DNA from: Camarhynchus parvulus
Taxonomy: Eukaryota; Chordata; Aves; Passeriformes; Thraupidae
Assembly (NCBI RefSeq): GCF_901933205.1
Contig: NC_044573.1
Coordinates: forward strand, 84,836,546 to 84,900,545
Length of the DNA: 64,000 nt
Reading direction: 5' to 3'
The translations under genes were made by a program, and so were the position numbers. The notes below the pieces were generated by a model. It was not told where the DNA came from and did not search any database. It worked only from the letters and a program-made list of their open reading frames with translations. This document shows, piece by piece, positions 28,850 through 41,258 of the stretch (the first letter of the stretch is position 1; the number at the start of each line of letters is the position of its first letter).

Positions 28850-29619
28850 CTTCCTTGGAACTCAAACAAGTGATTGCTCCCTATTCCTTTACCTTGATTC
28901 TTCACACTGTGCTGCTGCTGTGCCACCCACACCACAGCCAACAGCTGCAGGGAGCTGTGAGCCCCTTGTACGCACCGCCACCCGGGAGAGTCTCGGCACC
29001 GATCCGGGGACAGCCCATCTCGAGACTGCATTGGTCTCGGGGAGTGAGCAGCCGGGGAACATCTCCCTGTGAGCACAGCAATGCCGTGTCATCCATCCTT
29101 TCCTTGTTGCTGTGCCACACGAGCACACCATCCTGGAGTTCCCAGAGGGTTTCCCTGTGTGCCCCACAGATCCCTCGGGGTGCTGTTGCCGGCCCATCTC
29201 CGGCTGCTCTGCTGCTAGCCAGGTCAGAGACATCACCGGTGGTCGGACACGCGCCACAACAAGTATTATTATGTACAAATGTGTTACACTGCGTATCTTT
29301 CCTCAGTGGCCATTATGCTATTAAAAAAAAAAAATTGGGTGTTCAGGCTTCAGGTTCTAACACCTTCAATTTCAAATTTAACAAGTTATGGCAGTCTCTT
29401 TAGACATTTACTCATTCTCCCAGTGGTAACATCAGACTTAGAATAAAAATGGATAACCCAGGAGGCCTCATTCCCTGCATAATTTATTCTGAATACTTTT
29501 CAAATGTAAGCAAAAATTGCAAGAATGACCTTCAAGAAGCCTTGACAAATACTCCCTGGAGGCTAGACAAAAGACCTAAAATTCCCTGTAGAAAGATACT
29601 GTAAAAAATGGCAGCTTTT

Positions 29620-30076
29620 CTAGAGCTGAGTGACAAGCTGTGGCACAGAAGAGGGTCACAAAGATAATCAGCAGACTGGAACATTCCTCCTACAATGACA
29701 GTCTGAGAAAGCAAAGGCCTGGGGAAGGCAGGTTCCTTGGAGACCTCATTGTGGCATTCCAGTACCTAAAGAAGGCTTATAAAAAAGAGGGAGAACAACA
29801 CTTTACCCAGCCAGATAGAGATAAGACAAGGGGAAACATTTTTCTATTAAAAGACAAGAGATTTAGATTAGATGTCAGGAAGAAAATCTACTTAGAGGGT
29901 GTTGAGGCACTGGAAAAAGTTGCCCAGAGAAGCCATGGGTGCCACATATGCTATGGGTGCTGCTGTTCATGGCCAGGCTGGATGGCATTTTGAGAAACCT
30001 GATCTTGTGGGACAGGGTTGGAAATGGATGATCTTTAAAATCCCTTCCAAACCAAATCATTCTAGGATTCTATGAA
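29620..30076 (+). mobile_element. CR1 LINE 3'-end fragment
   Basis: Plus-strand CR1 with 'GAGGGTCACAAAGATAATCA', 'CATTCCAGTACCTAAAGAAG', 'TTTAGATTAGATGTCAGGAA', 'GTTGCCCAGAGAAGC' and 'GGATGATCTTTAAAATCCCT', ending in the CR1 tail 'ATTCTAGGATTCTATGA'. It keeps a 117-codon open stretch (29640-29993), but this lies in the CR1 3' region and is not a gene. It begins about 360 bp after the LTR ending at 29261. Confidence 0.88.
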
Positions 30077-32320
30077 GCTTGTAAATTGAACAAGATTGCA
30101 GCTTTGTCTCTCTATTATAATGAAAATAAAAGCTTACATATGTAAATATTAACCTCTTTCCAGTCAAGAAGTTAAACAGAAATGGAATGACACTGATTCA
30201 ATTAAACAAGGTATTACATGCACTGATTAATGTAATAGAGTCAATTTGGTTATTCATTAAGCTCCTTATATTTACATTTATTTACATTTTATTTTTTAAA
30301 GGTTTCCATTTTTAAAGTATCTTACAGTTCTAGATATCTAACAGAAATATCTAACAAACTTTTGGTCTTTAAATAATATGGTTTAAAAATGAAAACAAAA
30401 CATTTAAATTATTCTTTATCAAGTGTACTAGAAATTAATTGTTTTATGTAGCACAGAATACTGTCATCACTGAAAATAAAAAAAGGATGCATATATTTGA
30501 TGTCTTGACAATATTTGGAGAAAAGGTATATTTTATCATTGTATAAAAGAACTGAATAAACTGCAGTTGTTTTGAATTCAAAAAGTTGCGAGTAATGGAA
30601 GAAAAGAAAGATTATAGAGTACAGCTTCAATACACAAATATATTCACAGGGAGAATTAGTTGAATGAAATTTTCCGCCATAAATTTCACTGCATTTTCTC
30701 TAAAATGTAATTTACCCCCACCCTGAGGATAATTTCAAGCTTCCAAAGTTTTTGATTTAACCTAGATCTAAATAAAATAATTGATTTGTGAATAATTTTA
30801 ATGATCAGAATACATATACTGCAGGACACCTTTCTTTTTCTTTGCAAAGACATTTATTAGGAGATTTCTGAGGTGCTGCACTCAGCAGTACATAAGCTCT
30901 TCTCTGTTTCCCTATAGTGTCTTACAGCAAAGAATAGCAAGGTGGCGTCATGGTTAAAGTTATTTATAAACAGTGTCTTTAAATACACCAAATCATCTGC
31001 AGTAGATTTTATTTTTAAAACTTTGACACAGTCAGAAAAGAGAAAACCAATTTGATTTACATAAAAATACACATAAAGTCACACTTGGTTATTTTAATAA
31101 TTTTGGTCTACATAAATTAGACTGCACTAAAAATTTAGAATTAATTTATTAATTAGAGGAGGCAGAATGGGTTTTACTACTTTTTTTTTTTACCCTGATA
31201 TGTATTTTGTAGAATGGCATAAATAAAAAGTACTAAGTTGGAACCCGAATAATGAGATACAAAGGCATTGTTTATATGGGTATACAAAAGTATTCAGATT
31301 TGCCTTATAAATAAGATCACAGATGGGATAGAAAATTACAGATTTTAGTAGAAAATACAGCTGAAATTAAAATACCAAGACAAAAAAGAGTATGTATTTC
31401 AACAGTACAAAGAGTACTGTATATTTCCATACAATTTAATGCCGGCTTTTAGAAAGTTAGAAAATTACTTTTAGTATAATGACTCCATCATACTCTTTTA
31501 GCAAGTCCTTCAGCAGAAATAGCAAAACACTGATCTGTTACAAACAATAGATATAAATTACATGACAATTGTAATTTAGAAGCGATGAATTACCGAACCT
31601 GGAGAAATGGAAAAGAAGAAAAGAGACAAACAAGGACAGGAAAGGAAAGTTTTGAAGTTCAACCATGTAACTCTTACAGGAAGCTAGTTCAAGCTCTTTT
31701 TTCCCTAATTTACCAATGAATTGACTAAAGTATTGGAATATGATTGCATAGGAAAATTTGGTCATGTTGACACCAGATGGCTTGGGCTCAAAAGGCCATT
31801 CAGGGCAGCCACACACAAAGAGAAGCCATTATCTAAAACTTGCCTAGAGAACATTCTTACAGATGGCGTTGTGTTTCTTCAAAATGATCAACAAGTCTTA
31901 CACAGTATTGTTCTAGTAGTTCAGTAAGCCACGGCCAGCTGCTAGATTTCATTTAAAACTTAAATTGTCTAGTGCTTCTCACTAAACAAGTACTTTAACA
32001 ACCCTGCTTGCTTCAAACATCAGATTAAAAACTACTAATTTCTGAAACAGAAGCAATTAAAAACCCTATAACTGTCACATGCTAAAGTTAATTCTTTTAG
32101 CTTTTTTTGACTAAGCTCTAGCACCTTCAAACACTGGAAAATAAATAATCATCCTACTACACTGCAGCTGTCAACTTGGTTAAAATGCAGGTTCTCTGTA
32201 ATTTACTGATATATTTCTGACACTCCTTTTTCCAGCAGATGGGGATTTCTATCAATATCCCTTCACTTGCTATGACCAAAATAGCTGGTGTGTCCAACTT
32301 CTCCTTGTTACTCTTTAGTA
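30077..32320. other. AT-rich intronic DNA
   Basis: No recognisable gene or repeat. A 92-codon minus ORF at 31538-31816 and a 68-codon plus ORF at 31721-31927 overlap a slightly more GC-rich patch, but neither has a known motif. Confidence 0.55.
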
Positions 32321-32803
32321 TCTTGGTTTTTGGCTAGGACAGAGTTAGTTTTTTCACAGTAGCTGTGAGGTGACAGTGCCAGGAGCTGTGGGGGTATGTC
32401 TAGGTTGCTACTCTGCAGCACTCTAGCACTCTATAGCACCTCAGATCACACCCAGGGGCATTCTCACTTCCCAGAAGAACATGAGCATGGATTATGGTTA
32501 GAAAGAAAAAAGTGTGCGTGCAGAGGGTCTGTATGCCCCTTGTTCACTGTCTCAGGGCCATGTTGGGTTGGTCAGTGAGTAATTTTTGTATGTAAATCAC
32601 TCTTGTTTCTATACTCTCATTATTAGTACCATTGTTCACTTTCTTATCCCATTGTGGTTTCCAGTAAATTGTTTTTATCTCGATCTGTAATCTCCACCTT
32701 TTGTGTCTCTTGCTGGAGGAGGGGCAGGAAAGCCTTGTCTGGTTTGGACCTTTGATGGCAGAGGGATCAATAAATTGGGGAGTGCCATTCCTAAACAATG
32801 ACA
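32321..32803 (+). mobile_element. ERVL-type LTR followed by a primer-binding-site-like stretch
   Basis: Begins TCTTGGTTTTTGGCTAGGAC, a decayed form of TGT(G)CTGGTTTTGGCTGGGA, the start also seen at 44973 and 46155. It ends 'CCTAAACAATGACA'. The next bases (32804 on) read TTTGGCGATCCAAGGTCTG, resembling the TTTGGCGCCCAACG start of an ERV internal region with its tRNA primer-binding site. So this is a 5' LTR with a few bases of internal sequence, the rest of the provirus being gone. AATAAATTGG at 32769-32778 may be its polyadenylation signal. It is antisense to CSMD3. Confidence 0.7.
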
Positions 32804-33117
32804 TTTGGCGATCCAAGGTCTGAAAATAAATTTCCCTTATATAAATCCAATTTTTTGTCCATTCTTAGTGAATTAATCAGCAGCTTAAAAAAAACCAAAC
32901 TAAAAGTCTTTTGCTCATTTTGTTTTGTTCTGATTTGGTATTTTTTGACCAATGTCTTTCCAACAGGTGAATTTAAGTTTCATTCAAGCTTAATGAAACA
33001 ACTTAAGGCTCAGCAGATGTACAGCTTTCAGTCAGTCTGGGAGCTTACTAGTCCACCTTTTCTTGAAGTCTTGAAGAGCCTGCTCACTCATTACATTTCA
33101 TTTTACATTTACCTCTG

Positions 33118-33445
33118 TTGACCTCCAAGGGCTACTTCACCATGGTCTTCACCATGGGCTTCAGGGGAAGCTCAGCTCCAGTGCCTGGAGCACCACCTCC
33201 CCCTCCTTATTCACTGACTTTGGTGTCTGCATCTTTGTTCATCTCACATAATCTCACTCTTCTCTGAGCATAGTTATATCTGCCTAATAACTTTCTTTTT
33301 TTTCCTTCTTAAATATTTTATCCCAGACGTGTTACGACCATTTCTGATTGGCTCAGCTTGAGACAGCAGCGAGTCTGTCCTGGAGCCCACTGGCATTGGC
33401 TCTATTGGACACAGGAGAAGTTTTTCACAGAAACCACCCCTGTGT
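33118..33445 (-). mobile_element. Partial ERVL-type LTR, minus strand
   Basis: Reverse complement of the first third of the LTR family seen at 23268-24266. Shared phrases read on the minus strand: 'CAGGGGTGGTTTCTGTGA', 'CCAATAGAGCCAATGCCAG', 'GAGCCAATCAGAAATGG', 'GCAGACACCAAAGTCAGTGA', 'GGTGCTCCAGGCACTGGAGC' and 'CCCATGGTGAAGACCATGG'. The start of the LTR and its 3' two-thirds are missing. Confidence 0.75.
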
Positions 33446-36400
33446 ATTTTCATATAGCTAAGAAAATACATGTTTAGAAATTATGGGGGAAAACTGTAAA
33501 ATATTTACGTTTTTAGTGCAATTATACATATAGCTTTTAGCTTGATTAAAATACTACTTAAAAGTTTAAGGTGAAAGGATCAACTTTAGTATTAGCCATA
33601 AGTTCTAATTTAAACAGATTTTCTATATGAAAAATATAGTGGGAACTGAAATATATTCTATATCCTCCATTTCTATGGTGAAATTCCTACAAGTCACACA
33701 AAAGCTACAGCTCAGAATTAGATGCATTCATCACACACAGTTCGTGTGTGTGTGTGTTCTGGTTGCACTCTCATAATGCACACGTAGTTATGCAGACCTC
33801 CTGAGATACCGTTTGGCTAATTAAAGACAAAGCTGCATCATGAAAATTAGAGACTTTTTTGATAATTGCAAATGTCAAATTTTCACAGCTGTTGAACTCC
33901 TCAGACTCCAGGAACAGAAACTTAACTTGCAAAAACCGGGCTGACCAGGCTGAAACCCTGGGTCCGATTTCCTTCAACTGGAGGGCCACACACAACACTA
34001 CTATTGCCAAATAAAGTGCAAGGGAACTCCTGATGACTCTAGAAAGCTGAAATTTTCCAGCAAGTGACAATTCATTCACTAATGATTCAATACAGTTCCA
34101 CCAAATGAAATATATGTTTGCATTATGCTCACCCTTAGTTAAGAACTTGTCACCATAGTAAGTATACCTTAGGACTACAAAATCACTCCTTAAGACTTGC
34201 CTGAGCTGCACTTACCCATGCCTGAAAATTTAAGAACCCATTTCTATACTTTCATTTTAATTTATGATTTATGGGAGCCACCAATTTAAAAATACCATTC
34301 CTTCATCAGTCCTGATACTTAAATAATGATCTACATCATATCTTTATATTGCTCAAGGTCATGAGGGGAAGACAGAGAAGAAACTGTCCCACATCATTAC
34401 GTAACAACTGTATTGTACCATCTTCGTGGCTTACTTGCAGTAAAACTATTTAGGACTCATCAAACCTCTTAATCCTTATAACAATAAAGACATTCATGTA
34501 ACAGTATTATGAGCTCCTTAATCATTAGTTTTTACACTATACTTTGAACCCAGTGTCATTTCATGACTTGCTGCAGGTAATGATACTTTTGCAACAATTG
34601 TAAAGACTAAATTTTGATTGCAAAGTATTTCTATCCAGTCACAAAAATATTTTACTCTATTTATATTATGTAATAATCAAGCACAAGGAAAATGAAAACT
34701 GTTGTGTCAGTGAAGTCAACAGATAAAATTTCACTAATGATCCAGGGGATAAGATTTTATCTGACAGGCAAATGATTAAAAAAACTGTTTAAAAATATTA
34801 TAATTTATTTTTCACACTACATGACAGGAAGTGAAAACAGAACCTTGACATGAAAACAAAATTACCATTATATGTTTTCCCTTAGAAGATCACAAAATAA
34901 ACTGTGTAAGGCTTAAACACACAGCTCAGCATGAAGAGTTGTTGGTTTTTGCAACACCACTTCGTTCAGAATTGTAGGAAAGTCAGTAATTTACTTTGAA
35001 ATGACAGAGTTGATGAAGACTCAGTAGTAAAGAGGAATTTTATGGGATATCCAGAAGCAATCTTTCCAAAAGAAATAAACCCAACATGTTGTATTGTCTC
35101 AGTGGCTTATAAGTTTGGAAAACTCCATTTTTCACCAGCAACAGGTTATAAACTCACCCTACAATGTTATTTACTTGTAAATATACTACCACTATATAAC
35201 GTATTTTATTGATTCACAAGGCTGTCTTTTTCTTTTCCTTTAAAAAAAGCAATCTAGCATTTTTACCAAGCACTGCCATTTCTTCAATAAAGCTGAAGGT
35301 GACTACAATTCTTTTTTTTTTAATATATAAATAAGGGTTAAAACAAGTGTCTCTAAATAAAAGTCTCGTTTCCTTAATTAGCTGTTTGATATGCATTTGT
35401 TAATCAATTACTTACCTGTTTGGTTTTTTTTGTCTGGTAAGTGATACTATATTTTTAGTTGGCTTTCAGAGTAAAATGTTCAGCACTGTGTTGCAAATAA
35501 GAAGAGGTACCAAGACACTTAGCCATGGGCATAATGCATTGATAATCTCATTTGTCAACATAACCTTAAGGATTTTCCATTAAAATGAAAGAGAGAAAAA
35601 GAGAGATCAGTCCACTGCCCAGGGTTTGCAGGTTATACCAAATAGGCTTTGACACTGAGAAAGAAATTAAGATTAGAAAATCACTGCTAACTATGGGATA
35701 GTCTATGGGGGTGCTGTTTTTATAGAAAAAAGGGATAAACTGACACAAAAAACCTGTTCCTTGGCCTTCCTCTGATTTTTAATGTGACTACAAGCAAAAC
35801 ATGTAGGACACCTCTTAAGTGAAACCTAGGTAGAATGTGAAATCGTCGTGAACAGAACCATTCCCAAAGTTTCCTGTTGAGCTGCTCAAACCATTTAAAT
35901 CTCAAACTATTAAAATTGTGGGGGGTCTTCCTCTTCTGCCTGCTTCCCCCTGTTTAAAAGCTACAGTTCTGTACATGCCAAGAAGTGATATCTCCTAACT
36001 GCCCTCTTAACAGGACTGAGAATTGCACTGTCTCTCTTTCTCTCATGGTTAGAACAGATAAGCTCAGAATAATTCTGGCACATCACCAAGGAGACAATTT
36101 ATGATAAAATAAGAAATACACCAGCTGGTGATGATTTTCTTTACAGGTGTTAATTTAATTTCTTTGGTTTTCTGTACAATGCCCATGTCATAAAACCACT
36201 GGTACATCAGTACAGTTAGTTCTTTCCCTCTCCTTCTTGTTGAAATTAAAACATTACAAAGTTTACAAATACATTACATTTCTAACAGTTCGAATGAACA
36301 AGATTAGAAGGGAAAACTGACAATGAGTCAGATTATGGGAAGAATAAAGGAGAAGGAGTTCTTTTGTTGGGTTTTTTTTTGGGGCACCTGCTGAAGAAAA

Positions 36401-39400
36401 TGTTCTGATACCAATAGGAAAAATTTAGAGAAGTTCTCTAAATTGGCAGGTAGCAGGTTTAGTAGGTGTGATCATGGTAACACTCAGGTAAAGTGAAGCA
36501 AACATATTTAGTGCAAGAGTAGAACTGAATTCTAGTCTGTGTCTGAAACAGCATGATCATTAACATTACACTCTTTCTACTGATTATATTTATAGATTAA
36601 ATGGAGAAAAGTCAATACAAGATCTGTGATTTGCTCTACCTGCCCAATCAAAATAATAATCCTTCTATAATCAATAAAAGGAACCAGTAAGAGACTGAAC
36701 CTATAAATAAGTGTTTATCTCATAGTTCAAGCAGAAAAGAGATGAGAGAGACAAAGACACAAAATTTAATAGAACAAAGCCGTTAATTTTAATGATCTAA
36801 TTTCTGTGCCTAATACTTCAGCTAAATAGTTCCAGTAGTTGTCTTTTTCAATAAAAGAAACATTTTATTTGGTCATAAATTAAATAATTACATGTATATA
36901 ATAAATATAGTTTCTATGGCAAATCGTGTGATCAAATGAAGTGCTGACATCCCAAGAACTGTGTTTTACTGGCTAGAATAAATACCAAATGCCTAGTTAC
37001 AATGATTGTGAGGGATGCATCATCCTTCCTAGGAATAAAGCAAGTATATTTCAACTAAACTTTGCTTTATTGCAATAAAGTTCTCTTAAGTTAAATCTAT
37101 AAGAAATCTGTCTTACAATACCCCAGAAGCTGCATAAGAATTATAGCTTTCAGGAACTCCAAACTGAGTATTTAATAATTTCCCATGGTAGGTGGCTAAT
37201 TCAGTGATCATTTTATCTTCTAAATACATGAAGGACAATTACAAAGCTAAATCCAAAATGGACATGGATTCTGGCCATTTACTTCTGTGATCATTTAATT
37301 CAGTTATTTTTTTAATTGCAGTGTTCAAAGTACATCTTTTCAGAAGAGAGGCTGCTCTTTCTGCTAGTCTGCCTACATCTGCAAAGGGAAAGTACAGATC
37401 TCCACTCCCTTTTGAGTGTCCCATTCCAGAAGGGACTCCAGAATTGTGAGTCCTTAGTACAATGAAGCCTTTTCTGACAACTTAGTAAAAAGCCATTTAG
37501 TATAAAATGTCTTATAAAAGAGATAGGATTTAGTTTTCTTTATATTTTTTTTAAGTTATAGTCATATTACTGTATGAATTTTTCAGGCTTCTACTCAGTG
37601 AAAATAATTTTGACATTGTGTGCAAGCACCAGGAAATAGATGCAAGACTGTATATCAAAGACCTAACAGAAAATTCAGCACAATTTTTTCTCTTAATATG
37701 TTTTTAACATTTTTTTACAGACATAACATTTTAACATTTCCCACACTTAAGATTTTAACAAGACTTGGTTGAAAAAAATAAGTGCAAGTGTTTGTATAAC
37801 TCATTTAAAAGCTTCCAGTAGCATCAAGATTACCTAAACAGTCATTTAAATACCATGAATCTGCAGAATGGATATTATATTACACTATTTCAAAAGACAG
37901 AAATATGCTTATCAAATTAAAGTACAAGAATTAGAACAGTTGTAGTACAAAATTTGACTTTTTTTTTTTTGCACAAAGTAATCCAGATCACAGTTGAAAT
38001 AGAATTAGAATGTCTTGTGCCCTGAATTGTCTATCGATAACTGCTGTAATTACAGACAGTATTCCAGTTGAGAAAACTACTATAACATAGATAAGGGAAC
38101 CACCTCACAGTAGAACATTTCACCAAATAAAAATACACACTCCAGAATTTTTGTTAATTCTGTAAAAGGACTGTCTAAAGTTATAGGAAAATTTAGGTTA
38201 AAAACCCATTAAAATAAATTATTTTCTTTTGTACACAATGACATATTGTCATATGGCAGCTATACAAATATCTCAGACTGTGGATATTTTTAAAAAATAC
38301 AGCAAAAACATCAAAACCATTATTTTAGCTTGGCTCTTTTCTCCTCTTCATTAACATTAGCAGGGTGGATGTGAGCTGCAACATGTTCCTGCCTACTCTT
38401 GTCACTGTGACAATAATAACTAATAAAACCCTGAGGCAATTCATCACAATTTTCTATGGCATCTATGTGTCAGATATGCACTTTTCTCTTGAATATGTAA
38501 CCTCAATCATTCTGGCGGGTCTGTTTATTTAGGTGAAATGTCAAACTGATAATTTCTTTCCCTCTTTCCTACACAGTGTCAGTGACTTATTCATGCCAAC
38601 CTGTTAATTCTTGAAGGAAAGGGGTAAAAAGGCTATACTGACTCCTCAAATATATTCTGGTCCTCACAGTGTAAGTAAACAAAGACAAGCTTTAAATAAA
38701 CAATCATTTTGACCAAGGTCCAAAAGAAGAAAAAAAAAACCCCAAGACTTAATTTTTGAGATTTTGACCACTGATCACCTTTGAAAATCAGTATGCCTTC
38801 CTTATAACTGTTGAAAAACTCACTACAAAATACCCCAGAATTTTATTGATTAAAGCTGGTTTCCCAAATGAGTTCAAAGTTACAGCTGTTTGCATGACTG
38901 AATAAAAGTATACTGTGCCCATGATTTGCTCTGTTGGCTGGTTGTTTTTTTTTAAATCACAGGTAAAAAAAACCATTGCTTTATGGATCAATTATTATAA
39001 TCAGGTTTTGCATCTAATATGATGATATCAATAAAGCAACCAGTAATTCAGTTAACTTTTAAGAAAAATTGAATAGTACTTCATCAGAATCTGTGTTAGA
39101 TTTTCGAAAGTCTTCCAACTTTGGAAGATGGAACAAGCTTCCTTGTGTCTTCAAACCACTTCAAGATACATTTTATCAGTATCACATTTCTAGCTGCTAA
39201 CAGGGCACTTCAGCTTTACATCTGTGTAGAATGGAGCTCATGGTAACTAATTGACAGAAATGATCAAATACTGTGCATGAACATTTTGAAGCCATCTCAG
39301 CACACAAGTGTACTAAGAAGTTTTTGTGTTTTTCCTTAGCTAACTTGAAAGAGATATTCTTGTTGCCACTCCCAGAGTATCTTAAAAATTACCATTTCAT

Positions 39401-39809
39401 TTTGAGACCAGTTTAAACACAAATACTTGCTCCTCCTTCTGAGGCTGAAAAGTCCCATTTCATCCATGACAGCCTGCAGCTGTTAAATAGATAGATGAAT
39501 CAAATGCAGACTACTGATGTAAAAAGTAAATTCTGTTGTTTTGAGAAAAGTAACAAGCAAAACCTAGTTAGGTTGTGATTGTAGCAATCTTATTTTATTA
39601 CTCTGTTAGTATTTGTAGGGCAGTGACACCCACACTAATAAACAAAAACACTTGACAATGGGCTATCTTATTTGACATCTGCCTATGGAATAATGTCAGG
39701 CAGGTGAAATAACCACTGCTCAAACTGAACTGACCCACAGAAAACAACACATTGCAATATTCCAGATCTCTATGACAATGCATTTCAGCCTCTTTAAAGG
39801 GAAATGCAC
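33446..39809. other. AT-rich intronic DNA
   Basis: No supported gene or named repeat over 6.3 kb. The only notable open frame is the 146-codon minus ORF at 33771-34211, described under findings. T-rich runs occur near 35310 and 37960. Confidence 0.55.
33744..33758. repeat. (GT)n microsatellite
   Basis: About seven GT units. Preceded 5 bp earlier by CACACACAG, so the two together can form a short hairpin. Confidence 0.8.
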
Positions 39810-39926
39810 TTAATTTCAGATTAGATGTAAAGGTTGTTTTATGACAGTGGTGAAACACCAGCACAGGTTGCCTATAGAAGTGGCAGATCTTCCATCCCTG
39901 GAACCATTCAGTGTAAGGCTGGACAG
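39810..39926 (+). mobile_element. CR1 LINE fragment, left half of an interrupted copy
   Basis: 'TTCAGATTAGATGTAAAGG', 'GTGGTGAAACACCAGCACAG', 'GTTGCCTATAGAAGTGGCAG' and 'CCATCCCTGGAACCATTCAG' are CR1 3' UTR sequence. It breaks at GGCTGGACAG (39926), exactly where an LTR begins, and resumes at 40578. Confidence 0.88.
39921..39926. repeat. Target-site duplication, left copy (GGACAG)
   Basis: GGACAG directly before the LTR start TGGTGTG; the identical hexamer follows the LTR end at 40572-40577. Confidence 0.85.
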
Positions 39927-40571
39927 TGGTGTGTTGCGTCTGTGTAAGTTGGACTGTTCTGTTCCCCCTATCATGTACTGGTTCTCCCCTGGTTCTCTCC
40001 TCCCTCCCTTGTGCTGCCAGTTATCCCAACTCCTCCCCAGTTGCCTTGGAGACTAATGTATCCTTTCTCAAATCCCTCCCCGGTGCCCTGTCCGTCAATC
40101 GGCGCTCCCACCCTTCTCTCCAGAAACTTCCAGCTAGAGCGTCGAGTGATTGGTTCAGGGGCCGGGGCCCCACCCTCAAGTTATCCCCACTGGTGTTCTG
40201 CCTACGTCAATCTTTTGTATCCCACTCCCCTCTAAAACTCTATTCACCAGAGGACCGATTACTCCCGTCTCACTCTCTCCTTATAAGCTGTTACGACAGC
40301 TCCTGACTTTTTCTTGGGCTGTTGGTTCCTCTGGGACCCAATAAACCTGGATTCACCACAGCTGGAGAGCGCTCTCTTTTTCTGCTGCCTGTAGGCATAA
40401 GCCAAGCCATGTCCTACGACAAGGTGGCACTGCTATCGCAGCACAGAGCATTTGCCTTAGGTGCTGTCCCGAACCACGGAGATTGGGATAGTGCTCCCCT
40501 ACTGCTATTGGTGCTGCATAGCTAGCCGGGACATCCGAGAAGGACAATCCTTCTCCAGCTTGACTGCTTCA
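39927..40571 (+). mobile_element. ERVK-like solo LTR inserted in a CR1 (645 bp)
   Basis: Starts TGGTGTGTTGCGTCTG, ends GACTGCTTCA, so it has the TG...CA ends of an LTR. It is flanked by the exact 6-bp duplication GGACAG, a length typical of beta-retrovirus-like (ERVK) elements. TATAAG is at 40282-40287 and AATAAA at 40340-40345. It is richer in GC and CpG than its surroundings and shows little decay, suggesting a fairly recent insertion. No internal sequence remains, so it arose by LTR-LTR recombination. ORFs of up to 126 codons across it are chance. It is antisense to CSMD3. Confidence 0.9.
40340..40345 (+). terminator. Polyadenylation signal AATAAA of the ERVK-like LTR
   Basis: AATAAA 55 bp after the TATAAG element, in the position expected for the R region of a short LTR. 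Confidence 0.6.
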
Positions 40572-40577
40572 GGACAG
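40572..40577. repeat. Target-site duplication, right copy (GGACAG)
   Basis: Second copy of the hexamer that precedes the LTR at 39921-39926; it restores the CR1 phrase GGCTGGACAGGGCTCTGA when the LTR is removed. Confidence 0.85.
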
Positions 40578-40688
40578 GGCTCTGATCAATCTGTTCTACT
40601 TGAAAATGTCCCTGCTTATTGCCAGGAGGTTGGACTAGATGACCATAAATGTCCCTTCCAACCCAAACCATTCTATTACATGATTCTT
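40578..40688 (+). mobile_element. CR1 LINE fragment, right half of the interrupted copy
   Basis: Continues the CR1 interrupted at 39926: 'GGCTCTGATCAATCTGTTCT', 'GGAGGTTGGACTAGATGACC', 'CCCTTCCAACCCAAACCATT', ending in the CR1 tail ATTACATGATTCTT. Confidence 0.88.
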
Positions 40689-41258
40689 TACTTATCAGAG
40701 AGATTCAAGAAGCATTGTCAATAACTAGGGGCAGAATTTTTTATTTTTCTTTTAGTGCATAGTTGTTGTTATTGGGGGGCTTTTTGGTTTTCTGGTTCTT
40801 GCAGAAAAATCAAGGTTTGTCCTTTGTCATATATCCCATATTTTCTTTGATACCTAGAAACTCTGGTGAGGCAGGTTAACAGCTGTGGAGCAGCTACAGA
40901 AGTGAAACAGCAACACTTCACCGCCATCTCCAGCCTATGTTTAGATTATATCCAGAGGTCTGCAAGGGTCACTGGGGAAAAATATAATTTAGCATAAAAA
41001 TGACAAGGTCCTGAATTTCCCCTCAAAATGCACAGGACTGCTCACAGCTCTCCATGCAATATGAAACAAGAAGTTTTATGCTGGCTGTATTTGTTCTCTT
41101 AAAGATTCCCAGCCAAAGGGGAAACTGTCTTGCTTAGCATACAACGAACAAATGTAAAAAGTCTTTGCCATGTAAAATGTGGCAGTCTGGGTACAATGAA
41201 GAATGAAACACAGCATGGATACAAAAAAGAAAAACATAATGGTATTACAGATAAGTAA
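40689..41258. other. Intronic DNA without recognised features
   Basis: About 570 bp between a CR1 and the next LTR. It contains a G/T-rich patch near 40760-40800. Nothing else recognised. Confidence 0.5.

Larger units (their letters stand above)
28041..29261 (+). mobile_element. Long endogenous-retrovirus solo LTR (about 1.2 kb)
   Basis: Proposed from TGTGGGAAGCTTGTCCTG at the 5' end to GACACGCGCCACAACA at the 3' end. It has a pyrimidine-rich U3, a TATA-like TTAAAAG at 28788-28794, AATAAA at 28844-28849 and a long GC- and CpG-rich U5. The flanks read AGTATA (28035-28040) and AGTATT (29262-29267), a plausible 5-bp target duplication. GC content and CpG are far above the flanking intron. The 182-codon plus ORF and the minus ORFs across the U5 are chance. 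The 5' boundary is less sure: the first 400 bp (to about 28440) could belong to a separate older element. I do not know the family name. Confidence 0.65.

Noticed and set aside
28855..29403. 182-codon plus-strand ORF
   Set aside because: It lies across the GC-rich 3' part of an LTR and its flank; overlapping ORFs exist in several frames on both strands, as expected from GC-rich DNA with few stops, and no domain is visible.
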